DNA of 64,000 nucleotides from Pseudomonas kairouanensis (GTDB lineage: Bacteria; Pseudomonadota; Gammaproteobacteria; Pseudomonadales; Pseudomonadaceae), in NCBI RefSeq assembly GCF_004682055.1, contig NZ_QUZU01000007.1, forward strand, positions 1 through 64,000. Direction: 5' to 3'. Positions within the stretch are counted from its first letter, which is position 1. Each line of letters opens with the position of its first letter. Positions 44,091 to 52,999 of this stretch are shown in pieces. The translations under genes and the position numbers were made by a program. Under the pieces are notes generated by a model. The model worked only from the letters and a program-made list of their open reading frames with translations, was not told the DNA's origin and did no database searches.

Positions 44091-46466
44091 TCAATGGGCG
44101 AACAGTGAGTTGCCCTTCTGCCCGGCCAGTTTTTCAGGCTTGATCAAGAACCGCGCCAGCGCCGGCAGCAGCCACAGCGCGCCGAACATGTTCCACAGCA
44201 GCATGAAGGTCAACATCAGCCCCATGTCAGCCTGGAACTTGATGGCCGAGAAGATCCAGGTGCACACGCCAATGGCCAGGCACAAACCGGTGAACAGCAC
44301 GGCTTTACCGGTGGACTTGAGGGTCTGGTAATACGCCTCTTGCAGCGGCAAGCCGGCGCGCAGGAAGCTTTCCAGGCGGCTGTAGATGTAGATGCCGTAG
44401 TCCACGCCAATGCCCACGCCCAACGCCACCACCGGCAAGGTCGCAACCTTCACGCCAATGCCCATGAACGCCATCAGCGCGTTGCCCAGCACCGAAGTCA
44501 GCACCAGCGGCAGCACGATGCACAGGGTCGCCGCCCAGGAACGGAAGGTGATCATGCACATGGTCGCCACGCACAGGTACACCAGGATCAGGATGGTCAG
44601 TTCCGATTCCTTGATCACCTCGTTGGTGGCCGCCTCGATCCCGGCGTTGCCGGCCGCGAGGATGAACTCCAGGCCATCGCTGTTGTTTTCCTTGGCGAAG
44701 TCCTGCACCGCATGCACCGCGCGGTCGAGGGTTTCGGCCTTGTGGTCATTGAGGAACACCAGCACCGGCGCCAGCGAGCAGTTGTTGTTATACAAGCCAT
44801 CGGCACGGGCGATGGAGTTGTTGAGCACATCCGGGTTACGCGACAGGGTTTCCCATTTCAGGTTGCCCTCGTTCATGCCCTTGATCATCTGCTTGGACAC
44901 AGTCACCAACGAGATCGCCGACTGCACGCCCTCGGTGTTCTGCATCTTCCACATCAACTGGTCGATGGGCGCCATGGCTTCATAGCGCGAGCAGCCTTCG
45001 GCCTTGGTCTTGACCATCACCACCAGCACATCGGAACTGGTGGAGTAGTTGCTGATGATGAAGTTGTTGTCCTTGTTGTAGCGCGAGTCCGGACGCAGTT
45101 CCGGCGCGCCCTGGTCGAGGTCGCCGATCTTGAGGTTCTGGCTGTACCAGAGGCCGCCACCGAAGGCCACCAGGGCCAGGGCAATGGAAATCGGTGCGAC
45201 TTTCGGGCTGGCAAAATTCGACAGCAGGCGCCAGAACGAATGTTCGCGGTTCGCGTCTTTCTTGCTCTTTTCGATGGCGCGCTTGCTGATGCCCACATAG
45301 GAGATTGCTACCGGCAGCAGGATCAGGTTGGTGAACACGATCACCGCCACCCCGATGGAGGCGCCGATGGCCAGTTCGCGGATCACGCCGATGTCGATGA
45401 TCAACAGGGTGATGAACCCCACCGCATCCGCCAGGATCGCGATCATGCCGGGCAGGAACAGTTGGCGGAACGTGCGGCGCGCCGCTGTCAGCGCGTTATC
45501 GGCCTCGCTGGATTGCAGCGCGATACCGTTGATTTTCTGCACACCGTGGGAAATACCAATGGCAAAAATCAGGAACGGTACCAGCATCGAATACGGGTCC
45601 AGGCCGAAGCCGAAGAAGTGCATCAGCCCCAATTGCCAGATCACCGCTACCAGCGTGGTGCTCAACACCGCAACGGTACTGCGCAGGCAGTGGGTGAACC
45701 ACAGCAGCAGGATCAGGGTAATGACGAACGCGATGCCAAAGAACATCACCACCATTACCAGGCCATCGATCAGATCGCCGACCTTCTTGGCGAAACCGAC
45801 AATGTGAATCTTGACGTTGGGGTTCTGCGCTTCGAACTTGTCGCGGATCTTGTCTTCCAGCTCATGGGAAAACTTGCGGTAGTCCAGGGCCAGCAACTTG
45901 CCCTGGTCTTGCGGGTCCGGGTAGGACTCCAACAGTGGGATATCAACGATGCTGGACTTGAAGTCGTTGGACACCAAACGCCCGACCTGCCCGGACTTGA
46001 GCACGTTGTTGCGCAACAGGTCGAGGCTTTGTGCCGAGCCGTTGTAGCTTTGCGGGATCACTTCGCCGCCGGCAAAGCCTTCTTCGGTCACTTCGGTCCA
46101 GCGTACGCTGGGGCTCCACAGGGACTTGAGGCCCGAGCGATCAACGCCGGAGATGTAGAACACCTCGTCGTTGATCTGGCGCAGGGTCTCCATGTATTCC
46201 TTGGTGAAGATGTCACCGTCCTTGGCCTCCACCGAGATGCGCACGGTGTTGCCCAGGTTGGCCAGGTCATTGCGGTGCTCCATCATCTTTTCGATGAAGG
46301 GGTGCTTGAGGGGAATCATCTTTTCAAAGCTGGTGGACGGGCGAATCAAGGTCGCCTGCCAGAACAGGAAAATACTCACCAGCAGGCAGATCACGATGAC
46401 TGCCGGGCGGTTGTTGAAGATCAGGCGCTCAAGAAAGGTCGCTTTATCGTTGTGATGACTGCTCAT
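44091..46466 (-). CDS. MMPL/RND-family transporter (HAE3-type)
   Basis: A 791-residue inner-membrane protein with the RND layout: one N-terminal membrane helix, a large periplasmic loop, five helices with the MMPL/SSD core (V-P-F-L-I-F-A-I-G-I-S-H-G-V-Q), a second periplasmic loop and five more helices with V-A-L-G-V-G-I-G-V-D-Y-G-I-Y. Proteins of this group are thought to move hydrophobic compounds or lipids. It follows a YCF48-type gene by 15 bp, a pairing usual in Pseudomonas, where the unit often also holds DUF1302 and DUF1329 genes; those are absent here. Confidence 0.9.
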   Translation of the reverse strand: MSSHHNDKATFLERLIFNNRPAVIVICLLVSIFLFWQATLIRPSTSFEKMIPLKHPFIEKMMEHRNDLANLGNTVRISVEAKDGDIFTKEYMETLRQINDEVFYISGVDRSGLKSLWSPSVRWTEVTEEGFAGGEVIPQSYNGSAQSLDLLRNNVLKSGQVGRLVSNDFKSSIVDIPLLESYPDPQDQGKLLALDYRKFSHELEDKIRDKFEAQNPNVKIHIVGFAKKVGDLIDGLVMVVMFFGIAFVITLILLLWFTHCLRSTVAVLSTTLVAVIWQLGLMHFFGFGLDPYSMLVPFLIFAIGISHGVQKINGIALQSSEADNALTAARRTFRQLFLPGMIAILADAVGFITLLIIDIGVIRELAIGASIGVAVIVFTNLILLPVAISYVGISKRAIEKSKKDANREHSFWRLLSNFASPKVAPISIALALVAFGGGLWYSQNLKIGDLDQGAPELRPDSRYNKDNNFIISNYSTSSDVLVVMVKTKAEGCSRYEAMAPIDQLMWKMQNTEGVQSAISLVTVSKQMIKGMNEGNLKWETLSRNPDVLNNSIARADGLYNNNCSLAPVLVFLNDHKAETLDRAVHAVQDFAKENNSDGLEFILAAGNAGIEAATNEVIKESELTILILVYLCVATMCMITFRSWAATLCIVLPLVLTSVLGNALMAFMGIGVKVATLPVVALGVGIGVDYGIYIYSRLESFLRAGLPLQEAYYQTLKSTGKAVLFTGLCLAIGVCTWIFSAIKFQADMGLMLTFMLLWNMFGALWLLPALARFLIKPEKLAGQKGNSLFAH

Positions 46467-46481
46467 TCTTTGCCCGCCTTC

Positions 46482-47525
46482 TTATTGTTTTGTCGGTTCG
46501 GCGCCGGCTGGGGTGGCAACCCGCACGCCACCCTGCCCGGCCAGGATCAAGTTGCCGTTGCCCGCCGCCGTCACGGACGAAAGCGAAATACGATCCGGGC
46601 GGTTGAACACGCTGAACGTCACGCCGTCGTCATGGCTGACCACCACACTGCCGCCATTGCCCACCACGACGATGGAGCCGTCATCCAGCAAACTGGCGCC
46701 GGACAAACCAAACTCCAGCGCTCCCCGCGCGGCGTTCAGTTCGACCTGCTCCCAGGTACTGCCAAAGTCCGTGGAACGGTACAGGTTGCCCCGCAAGCCA
46801 TAGGCCAACAGGGTTTGCGGCTGCGCGGTGCCGATCACGCCAAACAGCGAGCCCTCGTAGGGGCCTTCGAGTTTTTCCCAGGTCTGGCCGTCGTCGCTGG
46901 AGCGGAACATGCTGCCCTGCTCGCCAACAATAAACAGGCCGGCGTCCTTGATATGCGCGATGGCGTTGAGGTGGTACTGGTCTTCGTTGTCGAGGCGATC
47001 GCTGACGTCGTTCCAGGTGTTGCCGCCGTCGGTGGTTTCGATCAGCGCACCGTAGGCGCCGACGGCCAGGCCATGGTTGGCGTCGTTGAACCAGATATCG
47101 AGCAACGGGGCTTCGCGCTTGAGGTCCTGGAACTGTTGGGTCCAGGTCGCGCCGCCGTCGGCGCTGGCGAGGATCTGTGCGTCATGGCCCACCGCCCAGC
47201 CGTGTTTGTCATCGACGAAATACACCGCCGTGAGCAGTTGCCGGGTGGGTACTTTGGCCTGGACCCAGGTCGCGCCCTGGTCATCGGAATAGAGGACATG
47301 CCCGCGATCACCAACCGCCACCAGGCGTTTGCCGGCGTGGACCACATCGATCATCAGGCCTTTGGCGGCCTTGGGGGATTCAATTGCAAACGGGGTATCG
47401 CTGGCGGCCTGGACAGTTGTCGGCAACGCGACAGCCCCAAACAGCGAGAGCGCTGCGGCCAGCATCGCAACCTTGCGTGCGGCGCGTGGGGGGCAAACAA
47501 CCCGCCCCATGACAGGCTCACTCAT
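46482..47525 (-). CDS. YCF48-family (photosystem II assembly factor-like) beta-propeller protein
   Basis: A 347-residue protein with an N-terminal hydrophobic signal (A-M-L-A-A-A-L-S-L-F-G-A-V-A-L-P, cleavage near V-Q-A-A). It has repeated BNR/Asp-box-like blades: Y-S-D-D-Q-G-A-T-W, A-S-A-D-G-G-A-T-W, T-T-D-G-G-N-T-W, S-S-D-D-G-Q-T-W and S-T-D-F-G-S-T-W. It is annotated as photosystem-like by fold only; in Pseudomonas it accompanies MMPL transporters and may act as their periplasmic partner. AGGAGAAAGG precedes the ATG. Confidence 0.9.
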   Translation of the reverse strand: MSEPVMGRVVCPPRAARKVAMLAAALSLFGAVALPTTVQAASDTPFAIESPKAAKGLMIDVVHAGKRLVAVGDRGHVLYSDDQGATWVQAKVPTRQLLTAVYFVDDKHGWAVGHDAQILASADGGATWTQQFQDLKREAPLLDIWFNDANHGLAVGAYGALIETTDGGNTWNDVSDRLDNEDQYHLNAIAHIKDAGLFIVGEQGSMFRSSDDGQTWEKLEGPYEGSLFGVIGTAQPQTLLAYGLRGNLYRSTDFGSTWEQVELNAARGALEFGLSGASLLDDGSIVVVGNGGSVVVSHDDGVTFSVFNRPDRISLSSVTAAGNGNLILAGQGGVRVATPAGAEPTKQ

Positions 47526-47718
47526 AGACCTTTCTCCTATTTATTATTGTTAGGGCCCTGAAACCTGCAATCTAGAGCGCCTGGAGACATCAGCGGCCAT
47601 CCTACGGGGCTTTCGAATCGTCTGACAATCGGCGCTACGTTATCTTTTGTTAACTGAGGCCTTTTCCTTCGGGCATGAATATAGCTGCATTCGTCTGGGT
47701 GATCGCCGACGCATCAAT

Positions 47719-47762
47719 GAATTTTTATTCCATCTATTGAATTATGGGAATTTTTATTCCAT
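47719..47762 (+). promoter_or_regulatory. Tandem operator-like repeats upstream of the Gfo/Idh/MocA gene
   Basis: GAATTTTTATTCCAT occurs twice, at 47719-47733 and 47748-47762, 29 bp apart. Each copy is itself a small palindrome (GAAT-TTTT-ATTC). They lie 40-85 bp upstream of the oxidoreductase start, where a repressor would bind. The regulator is unknown and not encoded next door. Confidence 0.5.
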
Positions 47763-47803
47763 TAATAGCGCCTCTCACAACAATAATGCAAAGGACCACG
47801 GCT

Positions 47804-48919
47804 ATGCGTGAACTTGGAATCGGCTTAATCGGCACAGGCTTCATGGGCCGCGCCCATGCCTTGGCGTTCAACAACGCCCGTGCGGTATTTGAACTGCCGG
47901 TACACCTCAAGCTGGCCGCCCTGGCCGACGCCGACACCGAGCGCGCCCAGCGCTGCGCCAGGGATTGGGGTTTTGCCCAGGCCCATGGCGACTGGCAGGC
48001 GCTGATCAACGACCCCAACGTGGACGTGGTCGCTATTACCACCCCCAACCATTTGCACTTTCCCATGGCCATGGCGGCGATCGCCGCAGGCAAGGCGGTG
48101 TACTGCGAAAAACCCCTGGCGGTCAGCCTCGAACAAGCCGACGCCATGCGCCGCGCCGCCAGCGCCGCCGGGGTGGTGACCCGCGTTGGCTACAACTACC
48201 AGCACAACCCGATGATCGTGCTGGCCAAGCAGATGATCGCTAGCGGCGAGCTGGGCGAGATCATCAGCTTCCAGGGCGAGTTCAGCGAAGACTTCATGGC
48301 TGACCCGGCGTCGCCGTGGTCATGGCGCTGCGAGGTGGAACACGCCGGCGGCGCCCTGGCCGACCTGGGCAGCCACTTGCTGTCGATGGCCCGTTACCTG
48401 GTGGGGGATGTGGTCAGCGTGTGTGCCGACACCCAGACCGTCCACGCCCAACGCCCGGCAGTCAAAGGCAGCAGCGAGCGTAAAGTCATCGCGGTGGATG
48501 ACCAGGTGCATGCCCTGCTGCGCTTCGCCAACGGCGCGCGTGGCACCGTGAGCAGCAGCTGGCTCAAGCATGGCTACAAGAATCACCTGAGTTTTGAAAT
48601 CAGCGGGACTAAAGGCACCTTGGCGTTTGATCAGGAGCGCTTGAATGAATTGCAACTGTGCCGCATTGGCCAGGATGGATTCCAGCGCGTGCTCGCCGGC
48701 CCCGCCCTGCCCGGCTATGCGGCGTTCAGCCCGGCGGCGGGGCATCAGTTGGGGTACAACGAGTTGAAGACGTTGGAGGTGCAGGAGTTGATTTTAGCGC
48801 TGGCGGGCCAGGGTGAGGATGGCACTGACTTTGAGGCCGCGTGGGCGGTGGAGCAGTTGGCGACCGCGATTCGCGTGGCGGCCAAGGAAGAGCGTTGGGT
48901 CACCGTTGAAGACGTCTGA
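47804..48919 (+). CDS. Gfo/Idh/MocA-family oxidoreductase
   Basis: A 371-residue NAD(P)-dependent dehydrogenase, probably acting on a sugar or inositol. The N-terminal Rossmann motif is G-L-I-G-T-G-F-M-G-R-A-H. The family signature Y-C-E-K-P-L-A contains the catalytic Lys, and the C-terminal domain holds D-L-G-S-H-L-L-S-M-A with the active-site His. I chose the ATG at 47804, with AAGGA 8 nt upstream; a longer in-frame start at 47744 runs through the operator repeats. No sugar transport genes adjoin it. An IS element sits 70 bp downstream. Confidence 0.9.
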   Translation: MRELGIGLIGTGFMGRAHALAFNNARAVFELPVHLKLAALADADTERAQRCARDWGFAQAHGDWQALINDPNVDVVAITTPNHLHFPMAMAAIAAGKAVYCEKPLAVSLEQADAMRRAASAAGVVTRVGYNYQHNPMIVLAKQMIASGELGEIISFQGEFSEDFMADPASPWSWRCEVEHAGGALADLGSHLLSMARYLVGDVVSVCADTQTVHAQRPAVKGSSERKVIAVDDQVHALLRFANGARGTVSSSWLKHGYKNHLSFEISGTKGTLAFDQERLNELQLCRIGQDGFQRVLAGPALPGYAAFSPAAGHQLGYNELKTLEVQELILALAGQGEDGTDFEAAWAVEQLATAIRVAAKEERWVTVEDV

Positions 48920-48992
48920 AGCCAAACACTGAACCCATAACCTGCTAATACAGTCACGCCAGCTTCCACAATTGATTGCATTCCAAGTCTGT

Positions 48993-49890
48993 CTAGTCCT
49001 GAAATAGGTTTACACCTGTTTCACCCAACGCCCGATGCATCGCATCGGGCGTTTTGTATTTCAAAGACTGATGCGGACGCTCGCTGTTGTAGATCGATAT
49101 CGACTCACTCACCATCTTCTTCGCCTGCGTTAAGTCGTGTGGTCGCTCAAGCAGAAGCTCTGTCTACAAGATCCCATTGACCCGCTCTGCCAAAGCATTT
49201 TGGTAGCAGTCATAGCCGTCCGTTATCGAACATCGGATGCCGTGTTTCGCGTGCAGTTCCTGGCACATTCCCGAGCAATACTGGCTGCCTTTGTCCGAGT
49301 GATGAACCAGTGGCTGCGCGGTTTGACGCTGACTCACGGCTCGACGCAAGGCCTGCACTACCGAGTCGGCATGCAGACTCTCATGGACGTGGTAACCCAC
49401 TATCTTTCGCGAAAAAGCATCCGTCACAAGGCTCCGATAGGCCACACCTTCCTGAGTGGGCAGATAGGTGATGTCAGCTACCCAGACTTGTTCGGGGCCG
49501 GTTTGAACAACCTGATCAGGACCCGGTTTGAGTAGGTTCGAATGGCGCCGAAAGCGATGATGGCTGTCAGTCGTCTTGTGATACGCCCACTTACGGGCCA
49601 CCAGTAAACGCCTTTCGCGCAGGATCGAAAACAGCCGATCTCGCCCGACTTGCAGCTCAAGTTGAGGCTGGCAATGCACTAAGTGGTGCAGCTTTCGGGT
49701 ACCCAGACACGGCTGACGCTGACGTTTTTGCTGAACGAAGTCGGCCACTTTCTGATCCAGAACCAGACGAGTTGCATCGACGCGATTGCGTTTGTAGTAA
49801 GCCTGTCGGCTTATCCCAATGAACTGACAAGCCCTGCTGATACTCAGGTTCTGGATTCGTTTTTGAGCGAGGACTTGCCGGAACGCTTTT
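48993..49890 (-). pseudogene. IS3 transposase OrfB (DDE integrase), interrupted by a nonsense codon
   Basis: Entered by -1 frameshift from orfA at about 49890, the frame reads K-A-F-R-Q-V-L-A-Q-K-R-I-Q and then the rve core: V-W-V-A-D-I-T-Y-L-P (first Asp), H-H-S-D-K-G-S-Q-Y (second Asp), Q-N-A-L-A-E-R-V-N-G-I-L (Glu). At 49164-49166 a TAG replaces the AAG (Lys) expected in N-G-I-L-K-T-E-L. The frame then continues for 56 codons (T-E-L-L-L-E-R-P ... G-V-N-L-F-Q-D) to its natural stop at 48993. The DDE triad lies before the nonsense codon, but the C-terminal tail is lost. Confidence 0.88.
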
Positions 49891-50245
49891 TTACGACAGA
49901 GAAACCATAGTCATTTTTCAAGACATCCACGACCGCCTCGAAAAACTGCGCTTTCTGATTGGACAGCGCCAACTGTTCTTCAAGTTCTTTGATGCGTTGC
50001 TCTGGCGCTAGTGGTCGATTTTTCTCGGGCATAGACCCCATCCTCGGCGATCCAATGTACGTGCCAGGGCTCCAATCTTGCCGACCATGCTTGCGTAACC
50101 ACGTCAGAACGGTCGTCTTGCCTTGGATACCGTAGCGCTCCTGAGCCTCCTTATAACTCAGCTCGCCTTTTTCGACCTGATCGACGACCGACAATTTAAA
50201 AGTCAGCGTGTAGTCTCGCTGACTATGCCTTTTTCCTGATTCTAT
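49844..50245 (-). CDS. IS3 transposase OrfA (HTH protein)
   Basis: This encodes an HTH of the IS3 OrfA type (Y-T-L-T-F-K-L-S-V-V-D-Q-V-E-K-G-E, then Y-G-I-Q-G-K-T-T-V-L-T-W-L-R-K-H-G) and a leucine-zipper-like coil (R-I-K-E-L-E-E-Q-L-A-L-S-N-Q-K-A). Conserved residues extend upstream of the first TTG (50194) to an ATA at 50245, which is 5 nt after a perfect AGGAGG; the original ATG start seems changed to ATA. The A-AAA-AAG slip site at 49886-49892 would allow -1 frameshifting into orfB. Confidence 0.8.
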   Translation of the reverse strand: MESGKRHSQRDYTLTFKLSVVDQVEKGELSYKEAQERYGIQGKTTVLTWLRKHGRQDWSPGTYIGSPRMGSMPEKNRPLAPEQRIKELEEQLALSNQKAQFFEAVVDVLKNDYGFSVVKKRSGKSSLKNESRT

Positions 50246-50308
50246 TACGTCCTCCTGAAAAACAGATCAGAGGGTGTAAACCTTATTCAGGACGGGACAG
50301 TCGAGAAT

Positions 50309-50341
50309 AAAAAAGGCGATTTTTCAAGGATCGCCTTTTTT
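50309..50341. terminator. Bidirectional rho-independent terminator next to the IS
   Basis: AAAAAAGGCGAT and ATCGCCTTTTTT form a long stem around TTTTCAAGG, beginning 10 bp beyond the IS right end. It probably ended the Gfo/Idh/MocA transcript before the IS was inserted between gene and terminator. Confidence 0.85.
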
Positions 50342-50563
50342 CATTGCGCTGTTTCGCTCAGCGTCGGCGGCATGCCTTCACGCCATTACCTCTAAACGCC
50401 TGTAAAGCCGGAATCCATTAGTCAGTGTTGGTACTCAGCGGTAGTTGACGGTATGACTGGAGATCGGAGAACTCGGCAGCTTCATTTATTATGCGCGAGA
50501 AGCATTAAGGCAGATAACTTTCTTACAGAAAACTCCGAACCTATTGCTTAGATATGTAGATTT

Positions 50564-50622
50564 GTAACATTGATACAATATGAAACAAAGACTTGATGGT
50601 TTCACCACCTTACAAACTATAA
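50564..50622 (+). promoter_or_regulatory. Candidate promoter and operator of the pap-like operon
   Basis: TTGTA-ACATTGA-TACAA (50564-50580) is an inverted repeat with 5-bp arms. TTGATG (50593-50598) and CTATAA (50617-50622), spaced by 18 bp, form a possible promoter about 70 bp upstream of the first gene. The whole 50342-50696 interval is AT-rich and holds no credible gene. Confidence 0.35.
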
Positions 50623-50696
50623 AAAAGCTCAGCATTCTCCTACGCGAAAATGAGTTTCACCTAATAATTGTCAACTACTAAGCAAGGATCTAGAAC

Positions 50697-52130
50697 ATGG
50701 AGTTCGACGTAATCGTGGTAGGTGCGGGAGCTATTGGCGGCTCTATTGCGTATGAACTTAGTTCACGGGGTTTAAATGTCTGTAGGGTCGGTGAGACTGA
50801 CCGTATCAACGCAGCATCCAAGGCAGCTGGTGCAATGAACGGCTGTTTTGGTGAGATCACCAGCGGACTACTGGCTAGCGACTATGGCCGACTCAAGTTA
50901 GAAATGGATCGACAAGCGCGGGAGCTTTGGCCCGACTGGGCCGAGCGCTTGGCCGATGCATCGGGCATTCGCACCTCACTGTTCACCGCTGTCGGTACGC
51001 ATGTCGTTCTCAACAGTGCTGGAATGGATGAGGTCGATACTGTCAACTACGAAACCATCGAGCGCAGTCTTCAAGAGTATGGGGAACCGTTCGAGACGAT
51101 GGATCCAAGAACGATAGAATGGCTGGCTCCAAACCACTTGGTACGCCCACTGCGGGGTATGTTCATCCCCAACGAACATTCCGTGAGCTCCCATTTGCTG
51201 CTGGAAAAACTTGACGCCGCCCTACTCGCTACAAGTGGCACCTTAATAAATGAAAATGCCAGTCGGGTATTGTCCGAGGGCGGAGTCGCAACCGGGGTCG
51301 AACTGCACAGCGGCGAACGGCTCTGGGGGAAAAGAATTGTCGTGGCGGCCGGCGTTCAATCGCTGGAGCTACTCAGTGAATTCGACAGCGTAGTAAAGAA
51401 AATTCCTCCTCTTTTCAGCGGGTATGGCGTCTCTATTCTGGTAAAACTGCCAGATGGAATGGCGTTACCCAAGTCGGTGATCCGCACACCTAATCGTGCG
51501 TTTGCCTGCGGCCTGCATTGCGTGCCGCGCGGTGACGGTGTGCTGTATCTGGGCGCAACCAATATCCTTTCGGAACGGCCTAAAAATCACGCGTTGATCT
51601 CAGATGTACAGTTTCTGCTCGACTGCGCCGTCGACCAGTTGAACATTGATCTACACAGTGCCGAAATTATCTCGATTCAGGTGGGCAACCGTCCGATTTC
51701 GGCTGACGGATTTCCACTGATCGGGGAATGTGGCATGCAGGAACTGTGGTTAGCAACCGGTACCTACCGTGATGGCTTGCACCAATCACCTTTGCTGGCG
51801 GCCTATATCGCTGATTGTTTGACAGACGGTAAGAGTACCGACCTGGACTTGAGGGCATTCAATCCAGTGCGCGCTCCGCTTATTGGGTTAGCGCGTGAGC
51901 TGACGGTCGGCGAAACCGTCAAGCAAATGTTTGCTACCGGCTATGAATATCGCTGGGACGTAAAACCTTATTGGTTGCCCATTCTCGATAAAGGACTATC
52001 AACTAATTACCAACAACTGATCAATGAGCTGCACCCCTCGTTTACTCCCCCTCCGGAACTAATCGCCTTTTCTTATCTGTACGAATCCATGCGAGTGAAA
52101 CTGACGCAGTATTATAAGGAGTGGTCATGA
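50697..52130 (+). CDS. FAD-dependent oxidoreductase (DAO/glycine oxidase family)
   Basis: A 477-residue flavoprotein. The N-terminal dinucleotide motif is V-V-G-A-G-A-I-G-G-S-I-A-Y-E-L. A DAO-type substrate domain follows, and near the C-terminus R-P-I-S-A-D-G-F-P-L-I-G and A-T-G-T-Y-R-D-G close the FAD site, as in glycine/D-amino-acid oxidases. It is the first gene of the operon, with AAGGA 8 nt before the ATG, and its stop overlaps the next gene (ATGA). It probably oxidises an amine, such as an aminoketone or dihydropyrazine intermediate; this is inference from the cluster. Confidence 0.85.
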   Translation: MEFDVIVVGAGAIGGSIAYELSSRGLNVCRVGETDRINAASKAAGAMNGCFGEITSGLLASDYGRLKLEMDRQARELWPDWAERLADASGIRTSLFTAVGTHVVLNSAGMDEVDTVNYETIERSLQEYGEPFETMDPRTIEWLAPNHLVRPLRGMFIPNEHSVSSHLLLEKLDAALLATSGTLINENASRVLSEGGVATGVELHSGERLWGKRIVVAAGVQSLELLSEFDSVVKKIPPLFSGYGVSILVKLPDGMALPKSVIRTPNRAFACGLHCVPRGDGVLYLGATNILSERPKNHALISDVQFLLDCAVDQLNIDLHSAEIISIQVGNRPISADGFPLIGECGMQELWLATGTYRDGLHQSPLLAAYIADCLTDGKSTDLDLRAFNPVRAPLIGLARELTVGETVKQMFATGYEYRWDVKPYWLPILDKGLSTNYQQLINELHPSFTPPPELIAFSYLYESMRVKLTQYYKEWS

Positions 52131-52987
52131 CGCTGGGTAAATATGAACTAGAAGCTATCGCCATAGCCCGCGCCTCGCTAAAAGCGGCAGGTGTCTGGGA
52201 TCCGGACGGAGACCTGAGTAGCCTAGTCGACAGGTTTATCGCACGCGCAGACAAACAACGCGCGCTAGATGAATTCAAACTAGCAGTGAGCGAACGCTGC
52301 AATCGTATTCCACTAGGATATATCCTTGGCACCGTAGAGTTTGATGAGTTGCCGCTGGTAATTGGTAGCGGTGTGTTTATCCCTCGCCCTCACAGTACTG
52401 TTATTCATAAATGGTTGGACGGCATCGAACTGGCAAAAGGAACACATGTTTTAGACCTTTGCGCTGGCAGCGGCGCGATCGGGCTGGCAATTGCTAGACG
52501 CAGACCAGACCTCAAAGTCACCTGTGTTGAATTTGAAGAAGTCGCTGTCAACTACCTCAAGCGCAATATAGCCCGGTTGTTAACTAAAAACGTACATATA
52601 AAAGCGCTACAGGCGGATATTCGCGACAGCGAAGCATTTGTCCGCTTCGGCCACCAAGTGGGTCTGATTGTCGCCAACCCGCCTTACGTTCCCCGACAAA
52701 CTCAGTTGCAGCCCGAATGGGGCGACCATCATCCCACCACGGCCGTCTACTCGGGGGCCGACGGCCTAGACCTTACACGCCAGATCACAGCCTTGGCGAT
52801 CACATTGCTGACACCTGATGGATGGCTAGTTATCGAACATGGCGAAGATCAGGCACACGCCATTCGTGCGTTGTTCGAGCGACACCAACTGACTGACGTC
52901 CGGACTGTCATCGACCGCCAGGCATCCGATACCACCGGTATCTCAGTAATGACCGTTGGCCGCTTATCGAATAATGTTCAAACATAG
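52127..52987 (+). CDS. HemK/PrmC-like class I methyltransferase in a biosynthetic operon
   Basis: A 286-residue protein built like PrmC: an N-terminal helical domain, then the SAM motif V-L-D-L-C-A-G-S-G-A-I-G-L-A-I-A and the N-P-P-Y motif in V-A-N-P-P-Y-V-P. PrmC methylates Gln of release factors next to prfA, but here the gene sits between a flavoprotein and an oxoamine synthase, so a small-molecule or amine N-methyltransferase is more likely. ATG at 52127 has AAGGAG just upstream and overlaps the previous stop; an in-frame GTG at 52121 lies inside that site. Confidence 0.85.
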   Translation: MTLGKYELEAIAIARASLKAAGVWDPDGDLSSLVDRFIARADKQRALDEFKLAVSERCNRIPLGYILGTVEFDELPLVIGSGVFIPRPHSTVIHKWLDGIELAKGTHVLDLCAGSGAIGLAIARRRPDLKVTCVEFEEVAVNYLKRNIARLLTKNVHIKALQADIRDSEAFVRFGHQVGLIVANPPYVPRQTQLQPEWGDHHPTTAVYSGADGLDLTRQITALAITLLTPDGWLVIEHGEDQAHAIRALFERHQLTDVRTVIDRQASDTTGISVMTVGRLSNNVQT

Positions 52988-52999
52988 GAGTTTTGCGCA

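Larger units (their letters stand above)
48990..50299. mobile_element. IS3-family insertion sequence, 1310 bp, degenerate
   Basis: Both ends are visible. The left end TGTCTAGTCCTGAAATAGG continues to GTTTACACC at 49016; the right end, read inward, is TGTCCCGTCCTGAATAAGG plus the same continuation. That is 23 matches in 27 bp. Flanking GTC (48987-48989 and 50300-50302) is a 3-bp target duplication, usual for IS3. Inside are orfA and orfB on the minus strand with an A-AAA-AAG frameshift signal. OrfB has a premature stop and orfA seems to start at ATA, so this copy may be inactive. Confidence 0.92.

Noticed and set aside
46482..47525. Evidence for a photosynthetic organism from the YCF48 protein
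   Set aside because: Non-photosynthetic Pseudomonas carry YCF48-type propellers next to MMPL transporters; the name reflects fold only.
44340..47561. 1073-codon antisense frame spanning two genes (MMPL and YCF48)
   Set aside because: Crosses the boundary of two well-supported genes on the other strand; His/Gln-rich composition typical of antisense translation.
50342..50696. Small gene in the AT-rich stretch before the FAD oxidoreductase
   Set aside because: No frame with a plausible start and ribosome-binding site; only promoter- and operator-like motifs seen.
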